A DNA stretch of 64,000 nt from an uncultured Desulfosarcina sp. (GTDB lineage Bacteria; Desulfobacterota; Desulfobacteria; Desulfobacterales; Desulfosarcinaceae): NCBI RefSeq assembly GCF_963668215.1, contig NZ_OY764190.1:6076001-6140000 (forward strand), in the 5' to 3' direction. Positions within the stretch are counted from its first letter, which is position 1; the number at the start of each line of letters is the position of its first letter. Under the pieces are notes generated by a model that was given only the letters and a program-made list of their open reading frames with translations, was not told where the DNA came from and did no database searches. This document shows positions 1 to 8,440 of this stretch, piece after piece. The position numbers were made by a program, and so were the translations under genes.

Positions 1-282
1 AAAAATCACCGTTCGAACTTACGATCGCTTGTATCTTGCGAATCAACTATACATCAACATATTGTGTCGTTTTACATTTTACACCACAACATATTGTTTT
101 GCAAGGCTATTTTTTCCACCTTTTATCCACAAAAACAGCCATATTTCCCCAAAAATCTTCATTTTTGATGAATGAAGATTTGCGCTTCGTATCGATTTGT
201 GTCTTTATGACCATTTTCGATAGACAGCCGCCTATTTTTTTGGTATAGAGGCTTATCTCATGAAAGGTCACCACTGCTACCG
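1..282. promoter_or_regulatory. A+T-rich leader upstream of the radical-SAM operon
   Basis: No convincing gene is seen. The motif CAACATATTGT occurs twice in direct orientation, at about 56-66 and 87-97, which could be a repressor-binding pair. The sequence just before the start codon at 283 has no strong Shine-Dalgarno motif. The promoter is probably here but I cannot place it with confidence. Confidence 0.3.
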
Positions 283-1731
283 ATGAAAAGAAACGTACTG
301 CTTGTAGAGCCCGGATATAAGACCAAATTCCCCCCAATGGGTCTTATGAAAATATCTAAGTACCACAAAATACTTGGAGATTCTGTCTATTTCGTCAAAG
401 GGATAAACCACGAAGTACCCTATGAAAGATACTGGGACCGGATATATGTTTCAACCCTTTTTACATATAACTGGGCCGCCACTGTCAAAACAATCAAATA
501 TTACAAGAATCTGGTCAGGGGCGATAATTCAAGGATTTTCGTCGGCGGGATAATGGCCACCCTTATGCCTGAGGAACTTTGGAAGGAAACAGGCCTTGTC
601 CCAATCAGGGGCCTTTTATGCGAACCAGGTATGTTAAATGATGACAATGAGATAGTTATCAACGACCTTGTTCCGGATTATGACCTTTTCAATAGCACTC
701 CATATGAGTATTCCCTAATTGACGATTCATATTTTGGCTATTCAACCCGTGGTTGCATCCGTAAATGCAAATTCTGCGGGGTTCCCACTCTGGAACCGAA
801 GTTCATCGATTACTGGGGTATCAAGCCATACATCAACGAGATAATTCGCGATTATGAGGAGAAGGTCCATCTGGTCCTATTTGATAACAATATCCTCGCA
901 TCCAAGAAATTTGAACAAGTTATCAATGACTTAATTGACCTTGGATTTGAGAAAGGCGCTCAATATTATTATAAAAACAAGGCGGGGCAGACTATCCATA
1001 AGAACCGCCATGTAGATTTTAACCAGGGTACTGATGCCCGGTTGATGAAAAAATCAAATATGGAGCTACTGGCTAAGATTGCCATCAATCCCCTTCGTAT
1101 CGCCTTCGACCACATAAAGGACAAGGAAATATATGAAAGCAGGATACGGATGGCTGCTGATGCCGGTATCATCCACCTATCCAACTATGTCCTATACAAT
1201 TACGACGATACCCCCGAGGATCTGTGGGAGCGACTCAATATCAATATCAATCTGAACCAGGAGTTGAATCTTCAGATTTATTCCTTTCCCATGAAATTCA
1301 TCCCCCTAAGCCACAAGGACCGGACCTTTATAAACGAACCGAACTGGAATTGGCAGTACCTGCGGGGAGTCCAGAGAATCCTGAACGTCCTTAAAGGTAC
1401 GGTCATGACCACCTCTGACTTCTTCTACCGCGCCTTTGGAGGTGACTCAAAGGAATTCGTAAGGATTCTTCATATGCCGGAGCAAATCCTCATGAACAGG
1501 GGTTCAGAGCCGGGACCGGATGAAAAGGCGTGGACCAATAAGTTTGAAAATCTGACCGCTAATGAAAAAAAGGAATTACTGGCGATCCTTTGCGATAATA
1601 AAAAACAGTCACAGCTATACCAGACATATACAGAGCTAAAAAATAAGAACATAAAAGAAATACTCGAATACTATATTAACGACGAACTACTTAACGATCA
1701 GGATAATTATCTGTTCCAGGAAGCGAATTAA
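283..1731 (+). CDS. Radical-SAM enzyme of unknown substrate
   Basis: A 482-residue protein with the radical-SAM iron-sulfur triad CxxxCxxC at Cys158, Cys162 and Cys165, inside the segment RGCIRKCKFCGVP. The first 120 or so residues resemble the degenerate cobalamin-binding-type N-terminal region of B12-associated radical-SAM proteins (it opens VLLVEPGYKTKFPPMGL), but no DxHxxG cobalamin motif is visible. The C-terminal part beyond residue 350 is unassigned. It starts an operon in which the GHKL ATPase begins one base after this stop codon. Radical-SAM enzymes can methylate, thiolate or rearrange nucleic-acid bases. Given the ParB, SNF2 and nuclease neighbours, base modification of DNA is an attractive but unproven role. 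It is too long to be QueE, which is about 220 residues. Confidence 0.8.
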   Translation: MKRNVLLVEPGYKTKFPPMGLMKISKYHKILGDSVYFVKGINHEVPYERYWDRIYVSTLFTYNWAATVKTIKYYKNLVRGDNSRIFVGGIMATLMPEELWKETGLVPIRGLLCEPGMLNDDNEIVINDLVPDYDLFNSTPYEYSLIDDSYFGYSTRGCIRKCKFCGVPTLEPKFIDYWGIKPYINEIIRDYEEKVHLVLFDNNILASKKFEQVINDLIDLGFEKGAQYYYKNKAGQTIHKNRHVDFNQGTDARLMKKSNMELLAKIAINPLRIAFDHIKDKEIYESRIRMAADAGIIHLSNYVLYNYDDTPEDLWERLNININLNQELNLQIYSFPMKFIPLSHKDRTFINEPNWNWQYLRGVQRILNVLKGTVMTTSDFFYRAFGGDSKEFVRILHMPEQILMNRGSEPGPDEKAWTNKFENLTANEKKELLAILCDNKKQSQLYQTYTELKNKNIKEILEYYINDELLNDQDNYLFQEAN

Positions 1732-1732
1732 T

Positions 1733-3082
1733 ATGGCACCTAAAAACCCCTCTTTCAAAGCTGGCATGTTTTTACTCGAAACTCTAACTGCCGGTATGTA
1801 TAACCAGCCCCTTTCAATTTACCGCGAATATATCCAGAATGCGGTAGACTCCATTGATTCTTCCAAATACAAGAACCCTCAAATGAGGGTTGAAATTAAT
1901 TTAGACCCTTTTTCCAAAAAGATCGAAATCACCGATAACGGGGACGGAATACGTGCTCGTGATGCCGAAGAGGTGTTAGGCAATATTGGGATATCCAATA
2001 AGATCGATCAGAATTTGAGAGGTTTTCGGGGAATCGGGCGGCTTGGCGGTATTGCCTTTAGTGAAAAGGTCACTTTCGTAACAAAGGCAAAGAATGAAAA
2101 TGTTGAATCCGTTCAGGAATGGGATTGTGTTAAGCTTAATGAAATAATCAATGACAAGAAAAACAACTCAATGTCATTGAGGCAGTTATTTAACAAGATA
2201 ACAAAGTTCAGCCAAAATAAACTTACTAAAAAAACAGGTAGCTATTTTAAGGTGGTTTTGGAAGGCGTTACCAGTTTCAAAAACTACCTTTTTGATATCC
2301 AAAAAATTAAAAACTATTTATCTGAGATTGCCCCCCTGCCCTTTGACCGGGAAGAATTTTCGTATGCCGACTCAATTGACGATTACTTATCGCAAAGGCT
2401 AAGCTTGTACGGTCAATATGATATCCTTCTTAACGGTGAGCCCCTGTATAAACCATACAAGAACATGATCTGGATCACTAAAAAGGAACTGGATATCATC
2501 GATGAGGTCCAATTCTTTGAGATTATGATAGATGATGAACCAGGTGCTTTTGGCTGGTACGGCCTTAGAAGGGATTTGCTTGGTTCAATTGCCAAGGCTG
2601 AAAGATCGTCCGGGATCAAGGTTCGACGGGGAAATATCCTGATCGGGGATTCTCAGATGCTATCTCCCTGCTTCCGTGAGCCAAGGTTCAACAGTTACAT
2701 GGTCGGTGAGATCCACATTGATTCCGACAAGCTCACACCGAACAGCCGCCGGGATGATTTTGTCGATAATGAGTATAAGGCGGTATTTTACAACGAAGTC
2801 GAACGTATGATCGGGCTGCCGATTTCCAAGGAAATCCGCTTAAGATCAAGGCTCGCGTCCACATCCCCCAAGTCACCCCTTCCACCTAAGCAAGAACCAA
2901 TTAAAGAGGAAGCGCCTCAAGCACCTTTAGAGCCTTGTGTGGTTCAAAAGGTCCAGGCTGAAAGTCTCAGGCAAAACGAATGTGAGCACCTTTTGAAACT
3001 GTTAGATAAATGCTCTCGATGCGAAAATATCGCTACGTGCGAAGTCGGCGCTATCATCTCCAGGATGGGGCGCAAAAACTGA
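1733..3082 (+). CDS. GHKL (Hsp90/MutL/MORC-type) ATPase with C-terminal Cys cluster
   Basis: A 449-residue protein with all three ATP-binding signatures of the GHKL fold near its N-terminus. The N-box is REYIQNAVDS (Glu32, Asn36), the G1 box is TDNGDGI (Asp68 to Gly72) and the G2 box is FRGIGRLGG (Gly100 to Gly105). The middle resembles an Hsp90/MutL-type second domain. After a proline-rich linker (about 380-400) the last 35 residues hold Cys417, His419, Cys427, Cys430 and Cys436, a likely zinc-binding module. GHKL ATPases of the MORC/MutL type are known partners in restriction-like systems together with SNF2 helicases and nucleases. The gene is translationally coupled to the radical-SAM gene and converges on the ParB/SNF2 operon with 14 bases between the stop codons. 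Confidence 0.8.
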   Translation: MAPKNPSFKAGMFLLETLTAGMYNQPLSIYREYIQNAVDSIDSSKYKNPQMRVEINLDPFSKKIEITDNGDGIRARDAEEVLGNIGISNKIDQNLRGFRGIGRLGGIAFSEKVTFVTKAKNENVESVQEWDCVKLNEIINDKKNNSMSLRQLFNKITKFSQNKLTKKTGSYFKVVLEGVTSFKNYLFDIQKIKNYLSEIAPLPFDREEFSYADSIDDYLSQRLSLYGQYDILLNGEPLYKPYKNMIWITKKELDIIDEVQFFEIMIDDEPGAFGWYGLRRDLLGSIAKAERSSGIKVRRGNILIGDSQMLSPCFREPRFNSYMVGEIHIDSDKLTPNSRRDDFVDNEYKAVFYNEVERMIGLPISKEIRLRSRLASTSPKSPLPPKQEPIKEEAPQAPLEPCVVQKVQAESLRQNECEHLLKLLDKCSRCENIATCEVGAIISRMGRKN

Positions 3083-3096
3083 CGCGATCAACTGGC

Positions 3097-4092
3097 TCAA
3101 TTTCTGTGTTTTTCAAGTAAGTCGATGGATTCGCGGATTTTCTTTAGTTCATAGAAAATCTTCTGTTGAATATCCTTCGGAAGCTTCAGTATTTCTTCAG
3201 ATACATCATCTGTGACAATCCAATTCCTAAACCTCTTTATATGCTGGAAGGTTTGGTCATCGGCTCCTTTGGCAATGGCGATATCAATACATTCCTGAAA
3301 ATCCTTTGTTTCATTGACCAGTTTGCTTACTACCTTCTTACCGGCTTTAATGATTTTAGGAAGTTCGTCCCGGATTTGAGCGGCTTTGGCGATTTCACCG
3401 CTCTTTATCTTTGATACAATCACGTCATCCAGTTTTGGATAATCTTCCCGGCATTTCTGGATTTTCCTGGATTTTAAATATTCAAAATAATAGCTCCAGT
3501 TATTTGGGTCTGTGTCATTGTGTTGTACCATGAAGCTATAGGTATTAATGAGCTTGTTGACATCATTCGTAGTCCGGCCCAGTCCACGGGCCATGTCAGC
3601 GGCACTTGCCCCGAATTTATGGTTTCTTCTGTATAGGTAGCCTGCCTGTTCAAAGGGTGCCCAGTCCTTTTTCCCAACAATATGGTATTCGCCTAAAAGT
3701 GAGAATATGATGTCTTCATTGATTCCCTTGGGAAGCAACTTGCATTTGATCTGGCCCCATTCTGCCGGGTCCTTTTCGGCCAAAAGGCGGTAAGCTGCCA
3801 GTCGGCTGTTACCTTCGAGAACGATTTTCGAGTCCTCCCGGACAAAAATAGGATCAGTCAAACCGCCATTTGCCTTGATTGACTGGGCAAGCTGCCTGAC
3901 ATGTTCCCGTTTTTGGAGGGCTTTTTCTATCTCTTCCTGAGTGGGCGTCTTGTCGCCGGCTGCAACGATAGAAAAAATACGCGGATTTTCCGGGAAATAG
4001 AACAAATCTGACTGATTGCAGTAACCTACCTTTAATTCAATTTCCTCACCGCGAAGGGTTATGGAATCCTGACGCCACCCTTTGGTCATCAT
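3097..4092 (-). CDS. ParB-like (ParB/sulfiredoxin fold) protein 1
   Basis: A 331-residue protein. The ParB N-terminal domain is shown by ENPRI (about 35-39), SIKANGGLTDPI (about 71-82) and the signature EGNSRLAAYR at residue 93 on, which replaces the GERRxRA box of partition ParB. A helix-rich middle with an HTH-like stretch (residues about 145-175) follows, and the C-terminus is predicted helical. It shares its layout with the ParB-like gene at 6000-7037 (same motif order, EGN(S/T)R at the same residue number), so the two are probably paralogues. It is last in a tight four-gene operon (gaps of 2-3 bases). No ParA partner is present, so chromosome partition is unlikely. DndB and DpdB are precedents for ParB-related proteins in DNA-modification systems. 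Start is either of two adjacent ATG codons, preceded by GGAG. Confidence 0.75.
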   Translation of the reverse strand: MMTKGWRQDSITLRGEEIELKVGYCNQSDLFYFPENPRIFSIVAAGDKTPTQEEIEKALQKREHVRQLAQSIKANGGLTDPIFVREDSKIVLEGNSRLAAYRLLAEKDPAEWGQIKCKLLPKGINEDIIFSLLGEYHIVGKKDWAPFEQAGYLYRRNHKFGASAADMARGLGRTTNDVNKLINTYSFMVQHNDTDPNNWSYYFEYLKSRKIQKCREDYPKLDDVIVSKIKSGEIAKAAQIRDELPKIIKAGKKVVSKLVNETKDFQECIDIAIAKGADDQTFQHIKRFRNWIVTDDVSEEILKLPKDIQQKIFYELKKIRESIDLLEKHRN

Positions 4093-4095
4093 AGG

Positions 4096-5571
4096 CTACT
4101 CCTCAATGTTCAGGATTGATTTTATTATTTGGCCGAAACTGTAATTGATCTTACTCTTGTAATAGTCGAGAGAAATATCCCCTTGACCAAGTTGCGCTGA
4201 TAATTCCTTGGCCTGAAGCAGAACGTCAACCCATTCGTCTATCGAATCCTTCATGATAAGGTTGTAAATATAGCATTCTTTCTCTTGGGATATTCGGTGA
4301 ATCCGGTCTTGGGCCTGCAAATAATCATCAAGGCTGAATCCCCTGTCATAAAAGATTACGTGGTTAGCAACCGTCAGGGTCAATCCTTCCTTGGCCGCCC
4401 CTGGGGTTGCTATCAGGACCTTGCAGGTTTCATCTTTTAAGAATCGGTCGATGCTTATGTTTCTTCTGTCTATGTTGATTTTACCATGTACCTTACAGGC
4501 ATTGAAACGCGCAAACTCGCTCTTAAGCCAATCTACGTTATCGGTAAACGATGTCCAGACAATCGCTTTTTCACCATTGGCAATAATGCCCGTTAGCAGA
4601 TTATCCAAATATTCAAACTTGCCTGGCTCGCGGGAGTAATGCTTATCAATTAATTTTGGATTTGAGGCGACCTGCAAAAGGCGCAATAATCTTTTTAATA
4701 TTTCATCCGAACGGTCTTCCTCCGGGATGCCGTTCTTAATGATAACCGCCCGCTCCTCCTTTTGGATTTGCCTGTATAGCTCAAGTTGGTATCTTTCCCA
4801 CTGAGTTTCAATCTTCTCATAGATTTTTCGCGGAAGACTGACGATGCCTGAATTCTTGGTCTCCCGGACTGAAAATGGGGAAATCTTCTCAAAGAGATGG
4901 CTCAAATTATTTTCAAAATCATCGCGCCTGCATTTATCTCTGTGAAGCTTATTTGAGAGATCCAAGTTGCCTTTGAATCTTTTAAAGCTTTCTCCAAGGC
5001 TTTTTCCCTGGTCAAGAAAATGGATTTGCGCCCACATGTCATATGGCCGATTGGCAATCGGGGTGCCGGTCAAGATGACTCTTTTTTTAAATTGGGGAGC
5101 TATTTCTAAAAATACTTTAGTTAGAGCAGAATCAGGATTTTTGATTTTGGCGGATTCGTCAAGAATCGCCCCTACATTCCGCGTCTTTAGGAACAGTTTA
5201 ATCCTTTTTTCTTCTGCCTTTATTACTTCGTAATTGGTGATAATAACCTTGACCGGGCTGTTGAAAACAAAATAATTGTCATTCCTGTTTTGGGACAAAA
5301 CCTTTGGCTTGATGTGGGCGTGGATGCCAAATTCTCTTTGCCAATTGGCGATAAGGCCTTTTTTGACGATGAAGAGGATGGTATCAAGCTCTTTTTTTTC
5401 TAACCAGTAAAGGGCTAAATCTATGGCAATCTTGGTTTTTCCAAGGCCTTGTTCATGGAAAACAGCAGAATATTCAAGGCCCCTTACGGCCCGTACTGCT
5501 TCTTCCTGATAGGAAAACGCCTCTTGCCGCTTTAGATAAGATGGTTCTTTTTTAAGGATGATCGGTGACAC
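4096..5571 (-). CDS. SNF2-family helicase/translocase
   Basis: A 491-residue superfamily 2 ATPase. Motif I is EQGLGKTKIAI (GLGKT at 42-46) and motif II is DESAKIKN (Asp138, Glu139), the DESx form usual in short SNF2 proteins. Motif III is ILTGTPIAN. The C-terminal RecA lobe has IVWTSFTDN, GLTLTVANHVIFYDRGF and motif VI QAQDRIHRISQ. It starts with GTG behind GGGGGAG. There is no fused nuclease or methylase domain, but the gene follows the PD-(D/E)XK-like gene by 2 bases, so the two products may act together. Translocation on double-stranded DNA, in the manner of restriction-system or DpdE-like helicases, is the likely activity. Close similarity to a named defence helicase cannot be judged here. 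Confidence 0.88.
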   Translation of the reverse strand: MSPIILKKEPSYLKRQEAFSYQEEAVRAVRGLEYSAVFHEQGLGKTKIAIDLALYWLEKKELDTILFIVKKGLIANWQREFGIHAHIKPKVLSQNRNDNYFVFNSPVKVIITNYEVIKAEEKRIKLFLKTRNVGAILDESAKIKNPDSALTKVFLEIAPQFKKRVILTGTPIANRPYDMWAQIHFLDQGKSLGESFKRFKGNLDLSNKLHRDKCRRDDFENNLSHLFEKISPFSVRETKNSGIVSLPRKIYEKIETQWERYQLELYRQIQKEERAVIIKNGIPEEDRSDEILKRLLRLLQVASNPKLIDKHYSREPGKFEYLDNLLTGIIANGEKAIVWTSFTDNVDWLKSEFARFNACKVHGKINIDRRNISIDRFLKDETCKVLIATPGAAKEGLTLTVANHVIFYDRGFSLDDYLQAQDRIHRISQEKECYIYNLIMKDSIDEWVDVLLQAKELSAQLGQGDISLDYYKSKINYSFGQIIKSILNIEE

Positions 5572-5573
5572 GT

Positions 5574-5996
5574 TTACTCCCCCGAGAAGCCTAATTCATT
5601 AATGACAAGTGTAGTGAGGTCAGGAAATCCCAATTCCTTCTTGAAAATTTTCAAAAGTGATCTGGCATAAATTGTTGTATCCCAAGGCACTGACAATATA
5701 AAAAGCGTTCCAGGATAGGAAGCACAATACTTTAAAAATTCCTTGATCTGTTTTTCTGACCGTTTGGATTCAAGGTCTCTTGCAGTTTTAGCTTCACCGA
5801 TAATAATCCATCTTTCTTTTGTTAAGTTCTCAGCATATATGTCCGGCACATGCCCGTTTATGGGCTTTGGCCTACTCTTGGATGACGAAAGCCCTGAGTC
5901 AGTAAGCAGACAGGTATTGTCACCTCCCCCTTTATTTTTCTCAATCCACTTTTCAATCGCAATCACCAGGCTGTTGTGCTTTTTGGATTCTCCCAT
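5574..5996 (-). CDS. PD-(D/E)XK nuclease-like protein
   Basis: A 140-residue protein whose only clear motif is a restriction-endonuclease-fold core: GHVPDIYAEN (Pro51-Asp52), then a beta-strand-like stretch leading into WIIIGEAKTA (Glu68-x-Lys70). A basic helix follows (residues 75-90), then a second hydrophobic strand LFILSVP. This is the Pro-Asp...Glu-x-Lys arrangement of PD-(D/E)XK nucleases. It lies between the second ParB-like gene (gap 3 bases) and the SNF2 helicase (gap 2 bases), so it is probably the cutting or DNA-binding subunit of the system. Size suits a single minimal nuclease domain. Without a fold comparison the assignment rests on the motif alone. Confidence 0.6.
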   Translation of the reverse strand: MGESKKHNSLVIAIEKWIEKNKGGGDNTCLLTDSGLSSSKSRPKPINGHVPDIYAENLTKERWIIIGEAKTARDLESKRSEKQIKEFLKYCASYPGTLFILSVPWDTTIYARSLLKIFKKELGFPDLTTLVINELGFSGE

Positions 5997-5999
5997 GGT

Positions 6000-7037
6000 T
6001 TATTTTTCCGCATCAATGTCACTGCACAATCCTGTTAGCTGGTCTTTTGCGTCAATCAGCGCCTGAACTTCAGCGCTATCTGTGTTTTCTTTGAGTTCCT
6101 GGAATTTTTCATACGGCAATGTTCGAATCCGCTTGGTGATTTCGCGAGCAAGCTGTTCCAAAGTGGCCTCATTCAAAACCGCATCCGTTGCCGGTTGCTC
6201 CAGTTGCTTTATAGCGGCGTCAATCGCGCCTTTACCGGGAAATTTAATAAAGGCCTCACGGGCCTTTTTGTTTTTGAGGATCATGGGTAATTTCCGTACT
6301 GACTGGAGGGGGTGGATTTTAAAATCAATTACCCATTTTGAAAAATCACTGAAATCAAAACCATTATGGACAATAGCGTCCCGAACATTTTTCCTTTGGA
6401 GTTCCACAAAGGCGCTGAATCTTTTGGGGTCAAATTCATCGTCGCTATCAAGCAGGGGGCGGTAATATCGTTCCATCTCATTATATGCTTCGATATAGTC
6501 CCTGACCTCTCCTTCTCGTCCGCCGCAATAATCGACGATCTGTTTAAAGGTAAGGAGCTCTGTATTCCTGAGATGATTTAAATATTTGGCCTTGGAGTAC
6601 GGGTCCCAGGGTCTGGGGCCTACCAGGTGGGCCTGAAGGCGAATGGAGTCTATTTCCTCCTGACTCATGGCCTCATAAACGACAGCAGGGATTTTGTCCC
6701 AATTCCCGGTTACCTTTTCCTCTTTGAAATCCTTGTAAATGGCGACACGGGTATTTCCTTCAATGACAACAAGCTTCCCGTCAGGCTGCTTGTTAATGAT
6801 AATAGGATGTATTACCCCTCCATTGGTCCTGATCGAGGCCTTCAGGCTTTGGAAGGTGGTTGAATTCTGTTCGGCTGAACTGTCGCCGACATTTAAAGCA
6901 AGGGCAATCTGCTCCGCCGTCACTTCATCACCGTACATCTCTATGTACTTGGCGATTCTGGGGTTATTCCGGTCAAGCTCAACCTGTTCAATATCGACAT
7001 CAATAATTGTGTAGCTTGCTTTCATGGTCGGCTCCAA
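6000..7037 (-). CDS. ParB-like (ParB/sulfiredoxin fold) protein 2
   Basis: A 345-residue protein, first gene of the leftward four-gene operon. The ParB-domain signatures are NNPRI (about 24-28), SIRTNGGVIHPI (about 69-80), EGNTRVAIYK from residue 93 and QAHLVGPRPWDPYSKAKYL (about 134-152). Each matches a counterpart in the ParB-like protein at 3097-4092, which has EYHIVGKKDWAPFEQAGYL at the last position. The C-terminal 150 residues are helical and differ between the two. The start ATG has TTGGAGCC upstream. Two ParB-like paralogues in one operon with an SNF2 helicase and a nuclease but no ParA suggest DNA-sequence recognition, modification or NTP-dependent clamping, not partition. Confidence 0.75.
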   Translation of the reverse strand: MEPTMKASYTIIDVDIEQVELDRNNPRIAKYIEMYGDEVTAEQIALALNVGDSSAEQNSTTFQSLKASIRTNGGVIHPIIINKQPDGKLVVIEGNTRVAIYKDFKEEKVTGNWDKIPAVVYEAMSQEEIDSIRLQAHLVGPRPWDPYSKAKYLNHLRNTELLTFKQIVDYCGGREGEVRDYIEAYNEMERYYRPLLDSDDEFDPKRFSAFVELQRKNVRDAIVHNGFDFSDFSKWVIDFKIHPLQSVRKLPMILKNKKAREAFIKFPGKGAIDAAIKQLEQPATDAVLNEATLEQLAREITKRIRTLPYEKFQELKENTDSAEVQALIDAKDQLTGLCSDIDAEK

Positions 7038-7318
7038 TTTTTAATGGTCTGTTATATTTATATATTTTTCCTTTTCATGTGGAAATTGAGGCCTTTTGGA
7101 TTTTTCCTGTATCATTTAGTTTTTAAAAGGAACGCAGTTAACGAATTTTAACGAGCTTATACCATTTATTGCCGCTATTTTAAACTTTTTTCGGTTTTTC
7201 CTTATAATTCTGAGGGATATAAAAACCAAGGGAATAAATACCTTGGTAAATTCTATAAACCTGATTGTCTTATAACATGGAGTTGTGACAGATCCGGTCA
7301 CACCTGTATTCTGCAAAG
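7038..7318 (-). promoter_or_regulatory. Intergenic region carrying the ParB/SNF2 operon promoter
   Basis: This 281-base gap holds no supported gene; one 66-codon frame (7116-7316) lacks a ribosome-binding site and family features. On the minus strand an A+T-rich run containing TATAAATATAAC lies about 30 bases before the start at 7037 and could be a -10 region. I cannot identify a good -35. Confidence 0.3.
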
Positions 7319-8407
7319 CTATTTATTTGGTTGGTGAGATTCGTCGCGTCGTGGCCTTTTGTAAACCAAGTGGAGAGGGAAAAACTCAAAGTAATCGTTC
7401 TCGTCAAACCAGGCGCATTTGAAATCCATGATTTTTAACCCCGTCAGCCTGCTTAAGGCCAGAGCGTAAAGGGTAAGCTGCCAAAATGGTTTTTCTCCTT
7501 TAGCGTTTGGTTTGTAATCCAGAATATGGATAAGACCATTACGCAATTGCAGAAGGTCGATATGGCCGGTTAATGTTTCTTTAATCTTGAATGGAATTTT
7601 GAATTTTAGCTTTTCGGTAAAATAGCGGATATCAGAGGGCTTCAAATAAATTGGCACCTCCATGGCAACCGAGACAGAATCATTGATGAGCATGAATTGC
7701 TGTAGAGCGTCATGCCGAAGCCGGTTATTGCCGACAGCCTGCAATAGCAAGTTGGCCAATCGGGTGGCATGGTTTTGGATATGGTTGACCTGAACTTGGT
7801 TGAGATCAATTTTGGCTTTGGTCTGAGAAGAGCGCTCCCCTGAGAGAAAAAGATCATGTGGACAATCCTTCTTAATGGAGTTGAGCCAAACTTTAAGATT
7901 ATTGTATTTTGAAAATTCATGGCTTTTTAAAAGGATATCAAGCTTGGCCCGGTGATAACGGTAATGATAAACTTGTTTGTGTCTGAAAGTAACAGATTGG
8001 ATAGTCTGCTGTGGCGGGTATAATTTTATAGCCTTGGGGCGCAGGCGGGCATAGCGACAAAGAGGCTTTAATTCCTTAAGCCAATTATCGATTGTTGAAG
8101 CGCCGGGTTTAAGGCCGTAGCGTTCATTTATGAAATTGCGTGTTTCTGCATTTGAATATCCAAGGTTATAAAGGCTTACGGCTTCCAAAATAACTTTGAG
8201 GGGATATTCTTTGTGCTTTACTATTTGGTCGGAAAAAGTTTTATGGCAATCGTGGCAATAATATAACTGGGTCTTACCTATCTTGGTTTTTCGGAAACCG
8301 CGCTTTTTGATATTTTTACTTTGGCAATAACGGCAGTTTTCAATTTGTTTTTTGATATCCCCTGGTTTGTTCCAGATAAATTTTATATTTTTTGGTTTTT
8401 TAGTCAT
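7319..8407 (-). CDS. Zinc-ribbon / HTH / RecB-like PD-(D/E)XK nuclease fusion
   Basis: A 362-residue protein with three parts. At the N-terminus is a two-CxxC zinc ribbon (Cys25, Cys28, Cys51, Cys54) of the type found in IS1-family InsA and related transposase proteins. Then comes a transposase-like helix-turn-helix segment (about 70-115, SLYNLGYSNAETRNFI then GASTIDNWLKEL). At the C-terminus is a Cas4/RecB-like nuclease core: GHIDLL (Asp284), ILDYKPNAK (Asp297-x-Lys299) and the trailing Q-x3-Y of WQLTLYALA (Gln310, Tyr314) typical of that family. The fusion of a transposase-type DNA reader with a RecB-type nuclease is unusual. It may be a stand-alone nuclease of the element, or a recombination or defence factor. 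The start ATG lacks a strong Shine-Dalgarno sequence. Confidence 0.65.
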   Translation of the reverse strand: MTKKPKNIKFIWNKPGDIKKQIENCRYCQSKNIKKRGFRKTKIGKTQLYYCHDCHKTFSDQIVKHKEYPLKVILEAVSLYNLGYSNAETRNFINERYGLKPGASTIDNWLKELKPLCRYARLRPKAIKLYPPQQTIQSVTFRHKQVYHYRYHRAKLDILLKSHEFSKYNNLKVWLNSIKKDCPHDLFLSGERSSQTKAKIDLNQVQVNHIQNHATRLANLLLQAVGNNRLRHDALQQFMLINDSVSVAMEVPIYLKPSDIRYFTEKLKFKIPFKIKETLTGHIDLLQLRNGLIHILDYKPNAKGEKPFWQLTLYALALSRLTGLKIMDFKCAWFDENDYFEFFPLHLVYKRPRRDESHQPNK

Positions 8408-8440
8408 GACACTTTTGGGGTAAATTTTTAGGGAAGTAGC

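Noticed and set aside
283..7037. Dpd/7-deazaguanine or Dnd phosphorothioate system
   Set aside because: A radical-SAM gene beside ParB and SNF2 genes recalled QueE/DpdB/DpdE, but the enzyme is twice QueE's size and no DpdA, QueC, DndA/C/D or SspB-type gene is present.
3097..7037. Chromosome or plasmid partition (ParAB) operon
   Set aside because: Two ParB-like genes were found but no ParA ATPase or parS-like repeat, and the partner genes are a helicase and a nuclease.
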